Assembly: GCA_012837705.1 (NCBI GenBank)
Contig: DUQQ01000023.1
Coordinates: 1 to 64,000 of the forward strand
Reading direction: 5' to 3'
DNA length: 64,000 nt
From: Hydrogenispora sp.
Lineage (GTDB): Bacteria > Bacillota > UBA4882 > UBA10575
Shown here piece by piece: positions 45,080 to 53,346 of this stretch. The position numbers and the translations under genes were made by a program. How positions within the stretch are numbered: the stretch's first letter is position 1; the number at the start of each line of letters is the position of its first letter. The notes beneath the pieces were generated by a model. It saw nothing but the letters and a program-made list of their open reading frames with translations. It ran no database searches and was not told the DNA's origin.

Positions 45080-45300
45080 GGGCCAACAACAGAAGATGTA
45101 GATAGTCATCCACGCTGGCATCAACCAGTGCACGTGAAGTGATCAACATTCAAAGCCAGGTGGGCGACAAAGCCAAAGGCGGACTTAAGTTGGTCATTCG
45201 TAGCGGAGCCTCTGGCACCGCGAGAATGACAGACTGGTATTTTCTTAAGGAGTCGCCCACGGCAGCGAGAACGGTTTCACCAAGTGAATTAATTATTTAA
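45080..45300. ncRNA. Candidate structured RNA or dispersed element in the dipeptidase-GNAT gap
   Basis: No gene is supported in 45020-45404. Nested inverted repeats are centred near 45212. They are GTGGGCGAC (45160-45168) with GTCGCCCAC (45252-45260), CTTAAG (45184-45189) with CTTAAG (45244-45249), GTCATTC (45193-45199) with GAATGAC (45224-45230), and GCGG (45203-45206) with CCGC (45218-45221). A further hairpin, CACGCTGG with CCAG and CGTG, lies at 45111-45136. The order of arms is fully nested. One reading frame stays open from 45106 to a TAA at 45298 but lacks a start codon, so a decayed gene is an alternative. Strand and ends are not known. Confidence 0.5.
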
Positions 45301-45326
45301 ATCAAAATACCGCAAAACCAGCAAAG

Positions 45327-45366
45327 CATCGAAGTAAGGGCCAAAACATTGCAGTAAGCACCAAAG
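45327..45366. repeat. Two imperfect 20-bp tandem repeats
   Basis: CATCGAAGTAAGGGCCAAAA (45327-45346) is followed immediately by CATTGCAGTAAGCACCAAAG (45347-45366), identical at 15 of 20 positions. The role is unknown. Confidence 0.5.
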
Positions 45367-45382
45367 CACGAGTTGTAGTTTA

Positions 45383-45391
45383 TTTGTCGAA
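45383..45391 (+). promoter_or_regulatory. Spo0A box upstream of the GNAT-spo0A pair
   Basis: TTTGTCGAA matches the 0A-box consensus TTTGTCRAA exactly. It overlaps the ribosome binding region of the GNAT gene directly upstream of spo0A. A chance match somewhere in the window is possible, so position carries the argument. Confidence 0.5.
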
Positions 45392-45404
45392 GGAGTGGCT
45401 GTAC

Positions 45405-45974
45405 ATGTCAAAGCAAGCAGATGCCGTTCATATCCGTCCGTTGGAGAAGGATGACCTTGCCCGGTTGGTCCGGTGGAACAGTGATCCGGAAGTGGAACGC
45501 TTTGTCGGTCTGGGTTTACCGTGTGATCTCGAGGCTTGTCTTGCCTGGTGGGAAGAGAGCAGAAGTAGCAAAAACAACCAGCTTTTTGCGCTTGAGGATG
45601 AAAGGGGCCAGTTGATCGGGGATCTGGAACTCGCCCATATTTGCTGGCGCGGGCGTGAGGCGGAACTCCGGATTCGGATCGGGGAGAAAGAATATTGGAA
45701 TAAGGGTTATGGAACCTTGGCGCTCGAGCAGATCAAGTGCTATGCCTTTGATGCGCTGGGCCTCGACCGGCTCTACCTCAGGGTTTATACCTTCAACACC
45801 CGCGCGATCCATTGCTATCAAAAGCTTGGTTTTAAGAAGAAGGCCATTCTTAAGCGGGCGCAAGACCGGGATTGGAAAGATATTTACTTGATGACGATGG
45901 AAAACCCGGCATTAAGAAAGAAAGGTAGACATAAAGTTTTACCTTTTACAGCAGGAAATGGTAAAAGTGTGTAG
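45405..45974 (+). CDS. GNAT-family N-acetyltransferase (RimJ/RimL type)
   Basis: About 189 residues. VHIRPLEKDDLARLVRWNSDPEV starts an acetyltransferase of the RimJ/RimL-like group. IRIGEKEYWNKGYGTLALEQIKCYAFDAL carries the acetyl-CoA loop, and LRVYTFNTRAIHCYQKLGFKKKAI the end of the core. It may acetylate a ribosomal protein or a small molecule; the substrate is not known. GAAGGAG is about 9 nt from ATG 45405. The spo0A TTG start lies 28 bp after its stop, so both may share a transcript. Confidence 0.85.
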   Translation: MSKQADAVHIRPLEKDDLARLVRWNSDPEVERFVGLGLPCDLEACLAWWEESRSSKNNQLFALEDERGQLIGDLELAHICWRGREAELRIRIGEKEYWNKGYGTLALEQIKCYAFDALGLDRLYLRVYTFNTRAIHCYQKLGFKKKAILKRAQDRDWKDIYLMTMENPALRKKGRHKVLPFTAGNGKSV

Positions 45975-46002
45975 AAAACAACTGGTGAAGGGAGGGGTGT
46001 TT

Positions 46003-46815
46003 TTGGCGGAGGATCGCATTCGGGTCGTGTTGGCTGATAATAACCGAGAGCTCTGCAAAGTGTTGGCCGAGCATATTGGGATCCAAGACGATATGGAGCT
46101 GGTGGGGATCGCCTATGATGGTTTACAGGCGATTGAACTGATTCAAGCCCACAAACCCGATCTTTTGATTCTGGACATTACAATGCCCTATTTGGACGGG
46201 ATTGGCGTTATGGAACGTTTGGCGGAGATGAACGATGCGCCGCAAGTAATTGTACTGACTGCTTTTGAGCAGGAGTCAATGGTGCAGCGGTTAATCGCGA
46301 TGGGTGCGGTTTATTATATGGTTAAACCCTTTGATACTTTAACGCTCTTGGAACGGATCCGCCAATTCGGCCGCCACCAGGAGGACTACGCAAAGGAAAG
46401 CCGGAATTTTTATAACAACCCGTTACCGACACCGGCGAAGAATTTTTCCCGCCAGCAACTGGAGTTGGAAGTGACCAAGGTCTTTCATGAAATGGGGGTT
46501 CCGGCCCATTTCCGGGGTTATGCTTATCTGCGGGATGCCATCATCATGGCCATCCAGGAGGAGGATATTCTCGGTAATATCACCAAAAACCTTTACCCGC
46601 GGATTGCGGAGAAATACAACTCCACGGCCAGTGGGGTGGAATCCGCAATTCGGCATACAATTGAGATCGGTTGGGAACGGGGGAATTGCGAGTCGTTTAA
46701 GAAGATGTTTGGGACTGATCAGTACCAAACGGAAAAAGCGCGCTTCCCAACAGCCGCCTCTTTCATCGCGAAAGTGGCCGACCGCATTCGACTCCAATTA
46801 CAGATCTCCAGCTAA
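46003..46815 (+). CDS. spo0A: Sporulation master regulator Spo0A
   Basis: Response regulator that starts sporulation. About 270 residues. The N-terminal receiver has an acidic pocket (VVLADNN), phospho-acceptor Asp58 in LILDITMPYLDG, a Thr in VIVLTAF and Lys in MVKPFD. The C-terminal Spo0A domain has LEVTKVFHEMGVPAHFRGYAYLRDAI, NITKNLYPRIAEKYN and the recognition region SGVESAIRHTIEIGWERG. TTG 46003 follows GGGAGGGG by about 7 nt. No kinase or spoIVB gene is alongside. A terminator follows. Confidence 0.97.
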   Translation: MAEDRIRVVLADNNRELCKVLAEHIGIQDDMELVGIAYDGLQAIELIQAHKPDLLILDITMPYLDGIGVMERLAEMNDAPQVIVLTAFEQESMVQRLIAMGAVYYMVKPFDTLTLLERIRQFGRHQEDYAKESRNFYNNPLPTPAKNFSRQQLELEVTKVFHEMGVPAHFRGYAYLRDAIIMAIQEEDILGNITKNLYPRIAEKYNSTASGVESAIRHTIEIGWERGNCESFKKMFGTDQYQTEKARFPTAASFIAKVADRIRLQLQISS

Positions 46816-46859
46816 GACCATTGATTGCTTTTATACATAGATTATTATTTAAATAAAAC

Positions 46860-46897
46860 GCCCGTAGGAGGTTGTTCACCCCAGTACGGGCTTTTTA
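46860..46897 (+). terminator. Terminator after spo0A
   Basis: GCCCGTA (46860-46866) and TACGGGC (46885-46891) pair, followed by TTTTT. Confidence 0.85.
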
Positions 46898-47003
46898 AAT
46901 TAATTCATTACCCGACGGGTATAATTTAGGAGGAAAAGATTACCGTGAAGCGGAAATAGTCAGCGTCACGATCTTTGGTGAATTGGAATGGGGGGACCAC
47001 TAT

Positions 47004-48026
47004 TTGCAGATTGTCGGCTTAAACCTGGAAGAATTGGAAGAGTTAGTGCTAAAGCTTGGTGAACCCCGTTACCGGGCACGGCAGTTGTTGGATTGGGTCT
47101 ATAAAAAGGGGATTGATGATTTTGGGCAAATGAGTAATTTGCCCGCTCTTTTTCGGGAGCGCCTTCAGGAACAGGGTTTGGCCGGAAGTGCCCTGACCCA
47201 AGCGGGTGCGGAGGAAGCGACCGATGGAACTAAAAAGTATTTATTTCGTTTACCAGATGACTTCTGCGTGGAAGCGGTATATATTCCGGAGAAAAAAAGA
47301 AAGACGGTCTGCTTTTCAACGCAGGTCGGTTGCGCGGTAGGTTGTACCTTTTGTGCCACCGGACAACAGGGTTTTAAGCGTAACTTGACGGCGGGTGAGA
47401 TCGTCGACCAGGTCAGGAAGATCGGGGTAGACAGAAGAACCCGGATCTCCCATGCCGTAGCCATGGGCCAGGGGGAGCCCTTGGCCAACTACGCGGCGAC
47501 TTTAAAGGCGCTGCGTCTTTTAAATGCGGATTACGGGCTCCAGATGGCGGCCAGACATCTGACCGTCTCCACTAGTGGGGTCGTACCGGCGATTTATCGC
47601 CTGGCCGACGAGAAGCTCCAGATTAATCTGGCACTATCGCTCCATGCGACCAATGATGAGTTGCGTTCGCAACTGATCCCATTGAACCGGACCTATCCAC
47701 TGGCCCAAGTTATCCAGGCTTGTCGGGATTATGCTGCCAAGACCAAACGCCGGGTCACCCTGGAGTACATTATGCTGGAAGGGGTGAACGACGGGGAAGC
47801 CGATCTGGCGCGTTTAGTCGAATTGACGGTTGGGTGGCTTTGCCATGTGAACCTTATTCCGTATAACCCGGTACCAGCGGTCGCTTACCGCCCGTCAGCC
47901 CCGCGGACCCGCCAGCGGTTTCTCGGTTATTTACAAGAAAAGGGGGTGGCGGCGAGCATCCGGCAAGAACGCGGGGCGGAGGTTAATGCCGCCTGTGGCC
48001 AATTACGACAACACTTAAAACTGTAA
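47004..48026 (+). CDS. rlmN: Dual-specificity RNA methyltransferase RlmN
   Basis: Radical SAM enzyme that makes m2A2503 in 23S rRNA and m2A37 in some tRNAs. About 340 residues with CAVGCTFC (C-x3-C-x2-C), GQGEPLANY, the N-terminal helical domain (RYRARQLLDWVYKKG) and a C-terminal Cys in AACGQLRQH for the resolving pair. TTG 47004 follows GGGGGG (46990-46995) by about 9 nt; TTG 46983 is possible but lacks a site. It opens the rlmN-FHA-stp-prkC-rsgA-rpe order. Confidence 0.95.
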   Translation: MQIVGLNLEELEELVLKLGEPRYRARQLLDWVYKKGIDDFGQMSNLPALFRERLQEQGLAGSALTQAGAEEATDGTKKYLFRLPDDFCVEAVYIPEKKRKTVCFSTQVGCAVGCTFCATGQQGFKRNLTAGEIVDQVRKIGVDRRTRISHAVAMGQGEPLANYAATLKALRLLNADYGLQMAARHLTVSTSGVVPAIYRLADEKLQINLALSLHATNDELRSQLIPLNRTYPLAQVIQACRDYAAKTKRRVTLEYIMLEGVNDGEADLARLVELTVGWLCHVNLIPYNPVPAVAYRPSAPRTRQRFLGYLQEKGVAASIRQERGAEVNAACGQLRQHLKL

Positions 48027-48053
48027 CTCATTTTTAATAGGAGATGTGTTATA

Positions 48054-48515
48054 ATGAAGTTTAACAATTGGGTTCTACCTTGGGCAAAATCAAAAGAAAA
48101 AACAAAGCCCAATTTTGAAACCAAGGAAGAAGACACGAAAGTCTTTGCCCGGACGAAGCGTTTTCGTGCTACCCGGCCATCTCTGGCTCTGGTGGTGGTG
48201 GCTGGCCCCGACTGTGGACGGGAGTTTCTGCTTGCACCGATGAACGTGCGGATTGGACGCCAAGCCCAAAGTCACATCCGCTTAAAAGACGTGAAAGTCT
48301 CGCGGGAACATGCTGTTTTACAATATCAAACCCAAAAAGACGCTTTTCTGCTTAAGGATTTGGGAAGTACCAACGGTACTTTTTATAATAACTGCCGTAT
48401 TAGCAGTACCGTTATCTCTCCCGGAGGGGAGATCCGGCTGGGAGAGACCGTCCTGAAAGTGATCGCGCTTGGACAAAAGAAAGTTCCGGAGCCAGCAGGA
48501 GTAGAATCCCGCTAA
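48054..48515 (+). CDS. FHA-domain protein
   Basis: 153 residues. A basic N-terminal half (about 1-40) is followed by a forkhead-associated domain: NVRIGRQAQSHIRL, VSREHAVLQYQ and DLGSTNGTFYNNCRI, the phosphothreonine-binding core. It most likely reads phosphorylation by PrkC, whose gene follows one gene later. GGAGATG precedes the ATG. Bacillus has no FHA gene at this position, so it is an addition to the conserved order. Confidence 0.9.
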   Translation: MKFNNWVLPWAKSKEKTKPNFETKEEDTKVFARTKRFRATRPSLALVVVAGPDCGREFLLAPMNVRIGRQAQSHIRLKDVKVSREHAVLQYQTQKDAFLLKDLGSTNGTFYNNCRISSTVISPGGEIRLGETVLKVIALGQKKVPEPAGVESR

Positions 48516-48545
48516 GTGCTGAAGGGAAGTAGCGAGGTGGGTAAA

Positions 48546-49241
48546 TTGAAGGTAGGAATGGCTTCCCATATTGGTCAGGTTAGAGCAGTAAATGAGGATA
48601 GTATTGGCTGGAAGGGCACGCTTCTGGTCCTCGCCGACGGTATGGGCGGTCATCAGGCGGGCGAAGTAGCAAGCGCTTTAGTGGTGGAAAAAATGTTGGC
48701 GTTGGACACGACTGTACCGGACTTTAAAACGGCGCTCACTTCCACCCTGAACCTGGCGAATCAGGCTTTATTAAATTATGCCAATGAGCACCGGGAATGT
48801 AAAGGCATGGGGACGACCGTGGTTGTGGTTCAGGTGGAAGCGGACCAGATTAAAGTGGCCCATATTGGGGATAGTCGGGCTTACCTTTGGCGTGCTGGTC
48901 AGTGCATCCAACTGACTTGCGATCATTCTTTAGTGGCGGAACTCGTCCGTAGTGGTGGGATTACGGAGGAAGAAGCCAAAAACCATCCGCAACGGAATGT
49001 ACTGACCCGGGCCCTGGGGACCGCGGGACCGGTTGAACCAGAATACCGGGAATTCCCGGTGAAGGCCGGTGACCGGCTGCTTTTGTGTTCCGACGGACTA
49101 ACGGTGATGCTTTCCAATACGGAAATCGGTGAAATCTTGGGTGCGGGCGCTACTCCCCAGGAGGTGGCCGACCGCCTGGTGGCCGTGGCCAATGACCGGG
49201 GCGGGATCGATAATATCTCGGCCATCGTTGCTTTTCTTTAA
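48546..49241 (+). CDS. stp: PP2C-family Ser/Thr phosphatase (Stp/PrpC)
   Basis: About 231 residues. MASHIGQVRAVNEDSI, LVLADGMGGHQAGEVAS, VAHIGDSRAYLWRAGQ and GGIDNISAIVAF carry the metal-binding Asp residues of PP2C phosphatases. It reverses phosphorylation by PrkC. TTG 48546 follows GAGGTGGG closely; the start gives MKVGMASHIGQVRAVNEDS, the usual Stp N-terminus. Confidence 0.95.
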   Translation: MKVGMASHIGQVRAVNEDSIGWKGTLLVLADGMGGHQAGEVASALVVEKMLALDTTVPDFKTALTSTLNLANQALLNYANEHRECKGMGTTVVVVQVEADQIKVAHIGDSRAYLWRAGQCIQLTCDHSLVAELVRSGGITEEEAKNHPQRNVLTRALGTAGPVEPEYREFPVKAGDRLLLCSDGLTVMLSNTEIGEILGAGATPQEVADRLVAVANDRGGIDNISAIVAFL

Positions 49242-49432
49242 AGGTCGTTGTTTTGGGCAGGAATTTGGCCCGATTGTGGAGAAAAAACTACCTGAAGAAA
49301 AAACGAGTTGTCACTCAATTCACCCCGTATTACTTTCACTTCACTTCGTAACATTAATGGAGCTGGTTTGGGCGACTACTTTAGATTTTGCTGATTATTA
49401 CAGGGGTTTTTCGGCCCATCGAGGTGAATTTA

Positions 49433-51118
49433 TTGATCGGACGTCTACTGGGCAATCGATATAAAATTCTTGAATTGATTGGTGAAGGGGGAATGGCCTT
49501 AGTTTATAAGGCCGAATGCACTCTGCTTCAACGGGTGGTTGCCATCAAAATTTTGCGGGAACAATTCTCCGCGGACCGGGAGTTTGTGGACCGATTTCGC
49601 CGGGAGGCGCAGGCGGCGGCCAGTCTTTCCCATTCCAATGTGGTTAATATTTTTGATGTGGGTCAGGATGGCGACACCCATTATATCGTCATGGAATATA
49701 TTGCGGGTCGCAATTTGAAAGAAATAATCCAAGAGGAAGCACCTTTTTCTTTAAACCGCGCTTTAAGAATAACTTTACAGATTAGCGAAGCGTTGCGGCA
49801 CGCCCATGAACACAATATTGTCCACCGGGACATTAAACCCCATAATATTTTGATGACCGCCGAAGGGGTGGTTAAGGTCACCGACTTCGGAATTGCGCGG
49901 GCCGTGACGGCCAGTGGGTTTACCCAGACCGGAGTCGTCATGGGGTCGGTGCAATATTTCTCACCCGAACAGGCAAAAGGGATCCCGGTTGGTCCCCAGT
50001 CGGATCTGTATTCTTTGGGTTGTGTTCTTTATGAGATGCTCACCGGAGAAGTACCGTTTACGGGGGAAAGCCCGATTGCGATTGCCCTTAAACACTTGCA
50101 GGAAGAACCGCCTCTCCTCGACTGGATTGCGGCAAAGCACCCGAAAAGCGTGGTTGATTTACTAAAGCGTGCCCTGGCGAAAGATTTGGAGCAGCGCTAC
50201 CCTTCGGCTTTGGTCTTTAGTAAGGATCTACAGGAGATGTTAGGCTTGAAGCCGGACGAAACGAATCTGGAGGATTATCCAACCCAGATTCTGGATTTCA
50301 CTTTGGAGCACGAAGTAGTGGCGAAGGACGAACCAGCGCCGCAGGGGAAAAAAAGTTTTAAACAGACTATGCAGAGTATCGGGATCGTTTTTATCTCACT
50401 GATGGTTGCTTTGGGCCTGGCCGGTATCGGTTATTTATACCTGATTCCACCCCGCGCGGAAGTAACGGTTCCGAATTTTGTCGGTTTTGATTTCAGTGCC
50501 GCCGAGCGTATTGCGGATGAGAATGGTTTAAAGTTAAATGTGGTGAAAAGAGAGCCGGATGATGCGGTACAACCGGACGGCGTCCTTTCTCAGGTGCCCA
50601 AGGCTGGGATGATTGTCCGGCGCGGCCGTGTGATTGATGTGGTTTTGAGTTCGGGGATCGAGACGGTATTAGTTCCGGATTTAACCGGTAAAACTTTAAC
50701 CGAAGCCGAAATTTTGCTGGATCAAGCGGGCCTTAAACGGGGCGACGTTTACGCCGAGAGTAATAAGAATGTTCCTAAGGACCGTGTTGTGCGGCAGAAA
50801 CCCGCGCCCAACACTAAAATCCAGAAAGGCGCGGCCGTTGATATTTACCGGAGTCTGGGGCCGGAATACGTGGAGGTGCCGAATTTTATCGGGTCTTCGC
50901 TGGTTAAGGTCCAATCGGAGTTGGCTAGTTTAGGGTTGGTCTTTAATAATTCGGTGGTCTATAAGACGAGTCCCTACCCGAAAGGGAATATCTTGGACCA
51001 AAGTCCCTTGCCGGGCGAGGTCGTTCCGTTGAATACAGAGATGAGTTTTACCGTCAGTTCTGGTCCGGCCGGTTTGAATTCGGATCCGGCTGGGGAGGAG
51101 CGGATTAATAGTGAGTAG
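49433..51118 (+). CDS. prkC: PASTA-domain Ser/Thr kinase PrkC
   Basis: About 561 residues. The kinase domain (about 1-265) starts NRYKILELIGEGGMALVYKA, has the Lys in VAIKIL, HRD with Asp133 and DFG with Asp151. A juxtamembrane stretch and one membrane helix (about 312-334) lead to three PASTA domains (VPNFVGFDFSAAERIADENGL, VPDLTGKTLTEAEILL, VPNFIGSSLVKVQSEL). PASTA repeats bind muropeptides. The kinase senses cell-wall state and also spore germination signals. TTG 49433 follows GAGGTGA by about 6 nt. It forms a pair with stp; 191 bp separates them. Confidence 0.96.
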   Translation: MIGRLLGNRYKILELIGEGGMALVYKAECTLLQRVVAIKILREQFSADREFVDRFRREAQAAASLSHSNVVNIFDVGQDGDTHYIVMEYIAGRNLKEIIQEEAPFSLNRALRITLQISEALRHAHEHNIVHRDIKPHNILMTAEGVVKVTDFGIARAVTASGFTQTGVVMGSVQYFSPEQAKGIPVGPQSDLYSLGCVLYEMLTGEVPFTGESPIAIALKHLQEEPPLLDWIAAKHPKSVVDLLKRALAKDLEQRYPSALVFSKDLQEMLGLKPDETNLEDYPTQILDFTLEHEVVAKDEPAPQGKKSFKQTMQSIGIVFISLMVALGLAGIGYLYLIPPRAEVTVPNFVGFDFSAAERIADENGLKLNVVKREPDDAVQPDGVLSQVPKAGMIVRRGRVIDVVLSSGIETVLVPDLTGKTLTEAEILLDQAGLKRGDVYAESNKNVPKDRVVRQKPAPNTKIQKGAAVDIYRSLGPEYVEVPNFIGSSLVKVQSELASLGLVFNNSVVYKTSPYPKGNILDQSPLPGEVVPLNTEMSFTVSSGPAGLNSDPAGEERINSE

Positions 51119-51153
51119 CTATTTGTACTAAGCTAGATACAGGAGGAGTTTGT

Positions 51154-52059
51154 TTGCCGGTTGGGCGGATCAACAGAATAATCGGTGGCTTTTACTATAT
51201 AAGCACAGAGGAAGGACGAACAATCACGGCGGTACCCCGGGGCAAATTGCGGCGGGCCGACGGGCTCGTTGTTGGCGATGTGGTTGATTTTGAATTAACC
51301 GCTCCCGACCAAGGGGTGATCGAAGGGGTACACCCCCGCCGTAACCTCTTAAAACGCCCTGCGGTTTCCAACATTACTCAGGTAGCGGTGGTTTTTGCGC
51401 ATAAAAACCCCGATTTCAACTATCTATTGATCGACCGGCTTTTGGTGATGTTAGCGGCATCGAACCTTCCGGCGATCATCCTTTTTAACAAGGCCGACTT
51501 GGTTGACGAGAAGACTGCTACAGAAAATGCCGAGCCTTACCGAAGAATAGGATATACCACTCTCTGTACAAGTACCAAAAGTGGGCAGGGCAAAGAGCAA
51601 TTACTAGCCGCCTTGCAGAGCGAGATTACCACATTGGCTGGTCCATCCGGGGTTGGCAAGTCGGCGCTGATTAATATGGTGGTTCCGGGAGTCAAGCAAC
51701 AGACCGGAGCCGTCAGCGCGAAAATTGGGCGGGGGCGGCATACCACCCGCGAAGTCCGGCTGCTTGCTCTACCGCAAGGGGATGGTTTTCTTGTCGATAC
51801 GCCCGGTTTTACCCAGTTGGATCTGGATTTTATTTCCCCTGCGGAGCTGGCCGCTTGTTTTCCCGAGTTTGGTGCAGTAGAACAGGATTGTCGGTTTCAG
51901 GGTTGCTGCCATGACCAAGAACCGGATTGTGGAGTGAAAGCAGCAGTCGCGGCGGGCGCGATTTATCCTTGGCGTTATGAAAATTACCTCGCCTTTCTTG
52001 CCGAAGTAAGAAACTGGGAAGAACAGAAACGCCAACGCTCCCGACGGACGCGAAGATAA
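51154..52059 (+). CDS. rsgA: Ribosome small subunit-dependent GTPase RsgA
   Basis: 301 residues, circularly permuted GTPase. An OB domain (about 1-70) precedes G-motifs in the permuted order: FNKADL (G4), then LAGPSGVGKSALIN (G1) and VDTPGFTQ (G3). A C-terminal zinc region (CRFQGCCHDQEPDC) is typical. RsgA helps 30S maturation and is a PrkC target in some Bacillota. TTG 51154 follows AGGAGG (51141-51146) by about 7 nt. Confidence 0.95.
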   Translation: MPVGRINRIIGGFYYISTEEGRTITAVPRGKLRRADGLVVGDVVDFELTAPDQGVIEGVHPRRNLLKRPAVSNITQVAVVFAHKNPDFNYLLIDRLLVMLAASNLPAIILFNKADLVDEKTATENAEPYRRIGYTTLCTSTKSGQGKEQLLAALQSEITTLAGPSGVGKSALINMVVPGVKQQTGAVSAKIGRGRHTTREVRLLALPQGDGFLVDTPGFTQLDLDFISPAELAACFPEFGAVEQDCRFQGCCHDQEPDCGVKAAVAAGAIYPWRYENYLAFLAEVRNWEEQKRQRSRRTRR

Positions 52060-52071
52060 AAGGAGTTGATT

Positions 52072-52746
52072 ATGATCGCCGGTATTGAAGTTGCGCCCTC
52101 GATTTTGAATGCCGATTTCGCAGATCTCCGCTCCGAAGTGGCAAAAGTGGCGACGGCGGATTGGCTTCATCTTGATATTATGGATGGGCACTTTGTTCCT
52201 AATCTGTCTTTTGGACCGGCGGTGGCTGAAGCCCTTCGTGCTCACACGGCCCTCCCCTTTGAAGCCCATCTCATGGTGGAAAATCCGGAGGTTTATATTT
52301 CTCCTTTCAAAGAGGCGGGAGTCGCCCGGATACTTGTCCATCCGGAAGGGACGATCCATCTCCACCGTTTGGTGCAGCAGATCAAGGCGTCCGGTTTGGA
52401 AGCCGGGGTGGCTTTGAATCCGGCGACACCGCTTGGTACGATCGATCTGGTCTTACCCGATCTGACCATTGTCCTTTTGATGACGGTAAACCCTGGGTTT
52501 GGCGGGCAAAAGTTGATCCCGGGTGTTCTGCCGAAAATCCAACAACTCCGGCAAAGGATAACCAAGGCCGGTTTGGACTGCCGGATCGGCGTGGATGGGG
52601 GGATCAACCAGACAACAGCCGCGGAAGTCATCGCGGCGGGCGCTGACTTTATCGTGGCGGGAACCCACATTTTTCGAAACCAAGAAGAACCCGCCCAGGT
52701 GATCGCTGCTTTGAAACAATTGGGTACCGCGAAGATTGCGGACTAA
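52072..52746 (+). CDS. rpe: Ribulose-phosphate 3-epimerase
   Basis: Interconverts ribulose 5-phosphate and xylulose 5-phosphate. About 224 residues, TIM barrel: VAPSILNADFADL, HLDIMDGHFVPNLSFGP, EAHLMVENPE, MTVNPGFGGQKLI and GVDGGINQTTAAE. ATG 52072 follows AAAAGGAG by 6 nt. It sits after rsgA, as in Bacillus. Confidence 0.96.
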   Translation: MIAGIEVAPSILNADFADLRSEVAKVATADWLHLDIMDGHFVPNLSFGPAVAEALRAHTALPFEAHLMVENPEVYISPFKEAGVARILVHPEGTIHLHRLVQQIKASGLEAGVALNPATPLGTIDLVLPDLTIVLLMTVNPGFGGQKLIPGVLPKIQQLRQRITKAGLDCRIGVDGGINQTTAAEVIAAGADFIVAGTHIFRNQEEPAQVIAALKQLGTAKIAD

Positions 52747-52764
52747 GACGAAGGGGGTAAACAC

Positions 52765-53241
52765 ATGACTTTCCAACATATTGAATCTTTTGTCCGTGCT
52801 GTACATACCGTAATTGCAATGATGCTGGATCCCGACGTTAAAACCGGTAAACCTTTTTTTAATGCGGATCCCCTGACCAAGTATGAACTGGCCGTATTAG
52901 TGGGTGTCCTTGGCGATCTGCAAGGTCAAGTTATCTGTGGGATGGATCAAGAGACCGGTAAAAATATTATCGGTCGGATGTTGGGCGTGGAGAATCCGAC
53001 CATTGATGCCATGGGTAAAAGCGCCCTTTGTGAACTGAAGAACATTATTGTCGGGACCGCCAGTACCAATCTGTCTGAAGTTGGTTACCGCTGTAACATT
53101 ACTCCCCCTCTGCTTCTAAGTGACGGAAAGGTTCCTGATTTTCTTAAACATATCGATACCGCATTAACGGTTCCGATTGAGATTGGATCCGGCAAGATCG
53201 AACTAAACCTCTTTCTAAAGAAAGATGAACTAGCTTCGTAA
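52765..53241 (+). CDS. CheX-like phosphatase
   Basis: 158 residues of the CheC/CheX/FliY fold. The pattern AMGKSALCELKNIIVGTASTNLSEVGYRCNITPP fits the CheX motif, with an acidic Glu-x-x-Asn of the phosphatase site in the ELKN helix. CheX dephosphorylates CheY. No other chemotaxis gene lies in the window, so its target may be a lone receiver-domain protein such as the REC-GGDEF protein or Spo0A. That is inference. A GGGGGTAAA ribosome binding site precedes the ATG. Confidence 0.75.
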   Translation: MTFQHIESFVRAVHTVIAMMLDPDVKTGKPFFNADPLTKYELAVLVGVLGDLQGQVICGMDQETGKNIIGRMLGVENPTIDAMGKSALCELKNIIVGTASTNLSEVGYRCNITPPLLLSDGKVPDFLKHIDTALTVPIEIGSGKIELNLFLKKDELAS

Positions 53242-53346
53242 GGTGTTTTTTTTCGAATAAAACAAATAATAGTTGCGAACCGCAAAAATTCCCACTGAGA
53301 TATGGGGGGAGCTTTTTTGTATCTCGGTGTTAAGGAGGTAAAGCCT

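Noticed and set aside
45103-45300. Possible small protein gene in the dipeptidase-GNAT gap
   Set aside because: The frame is open for about 64 codons but has no start codon after the upstream stop with a ribosome binding site. The nested inverted repeats explain the sequence better. It is kept only as an alternative.
45327-45366. CRISPR-like repeat
   Set aside because: Only two adjacent imperfect units without spacers and no cas genes nearby.
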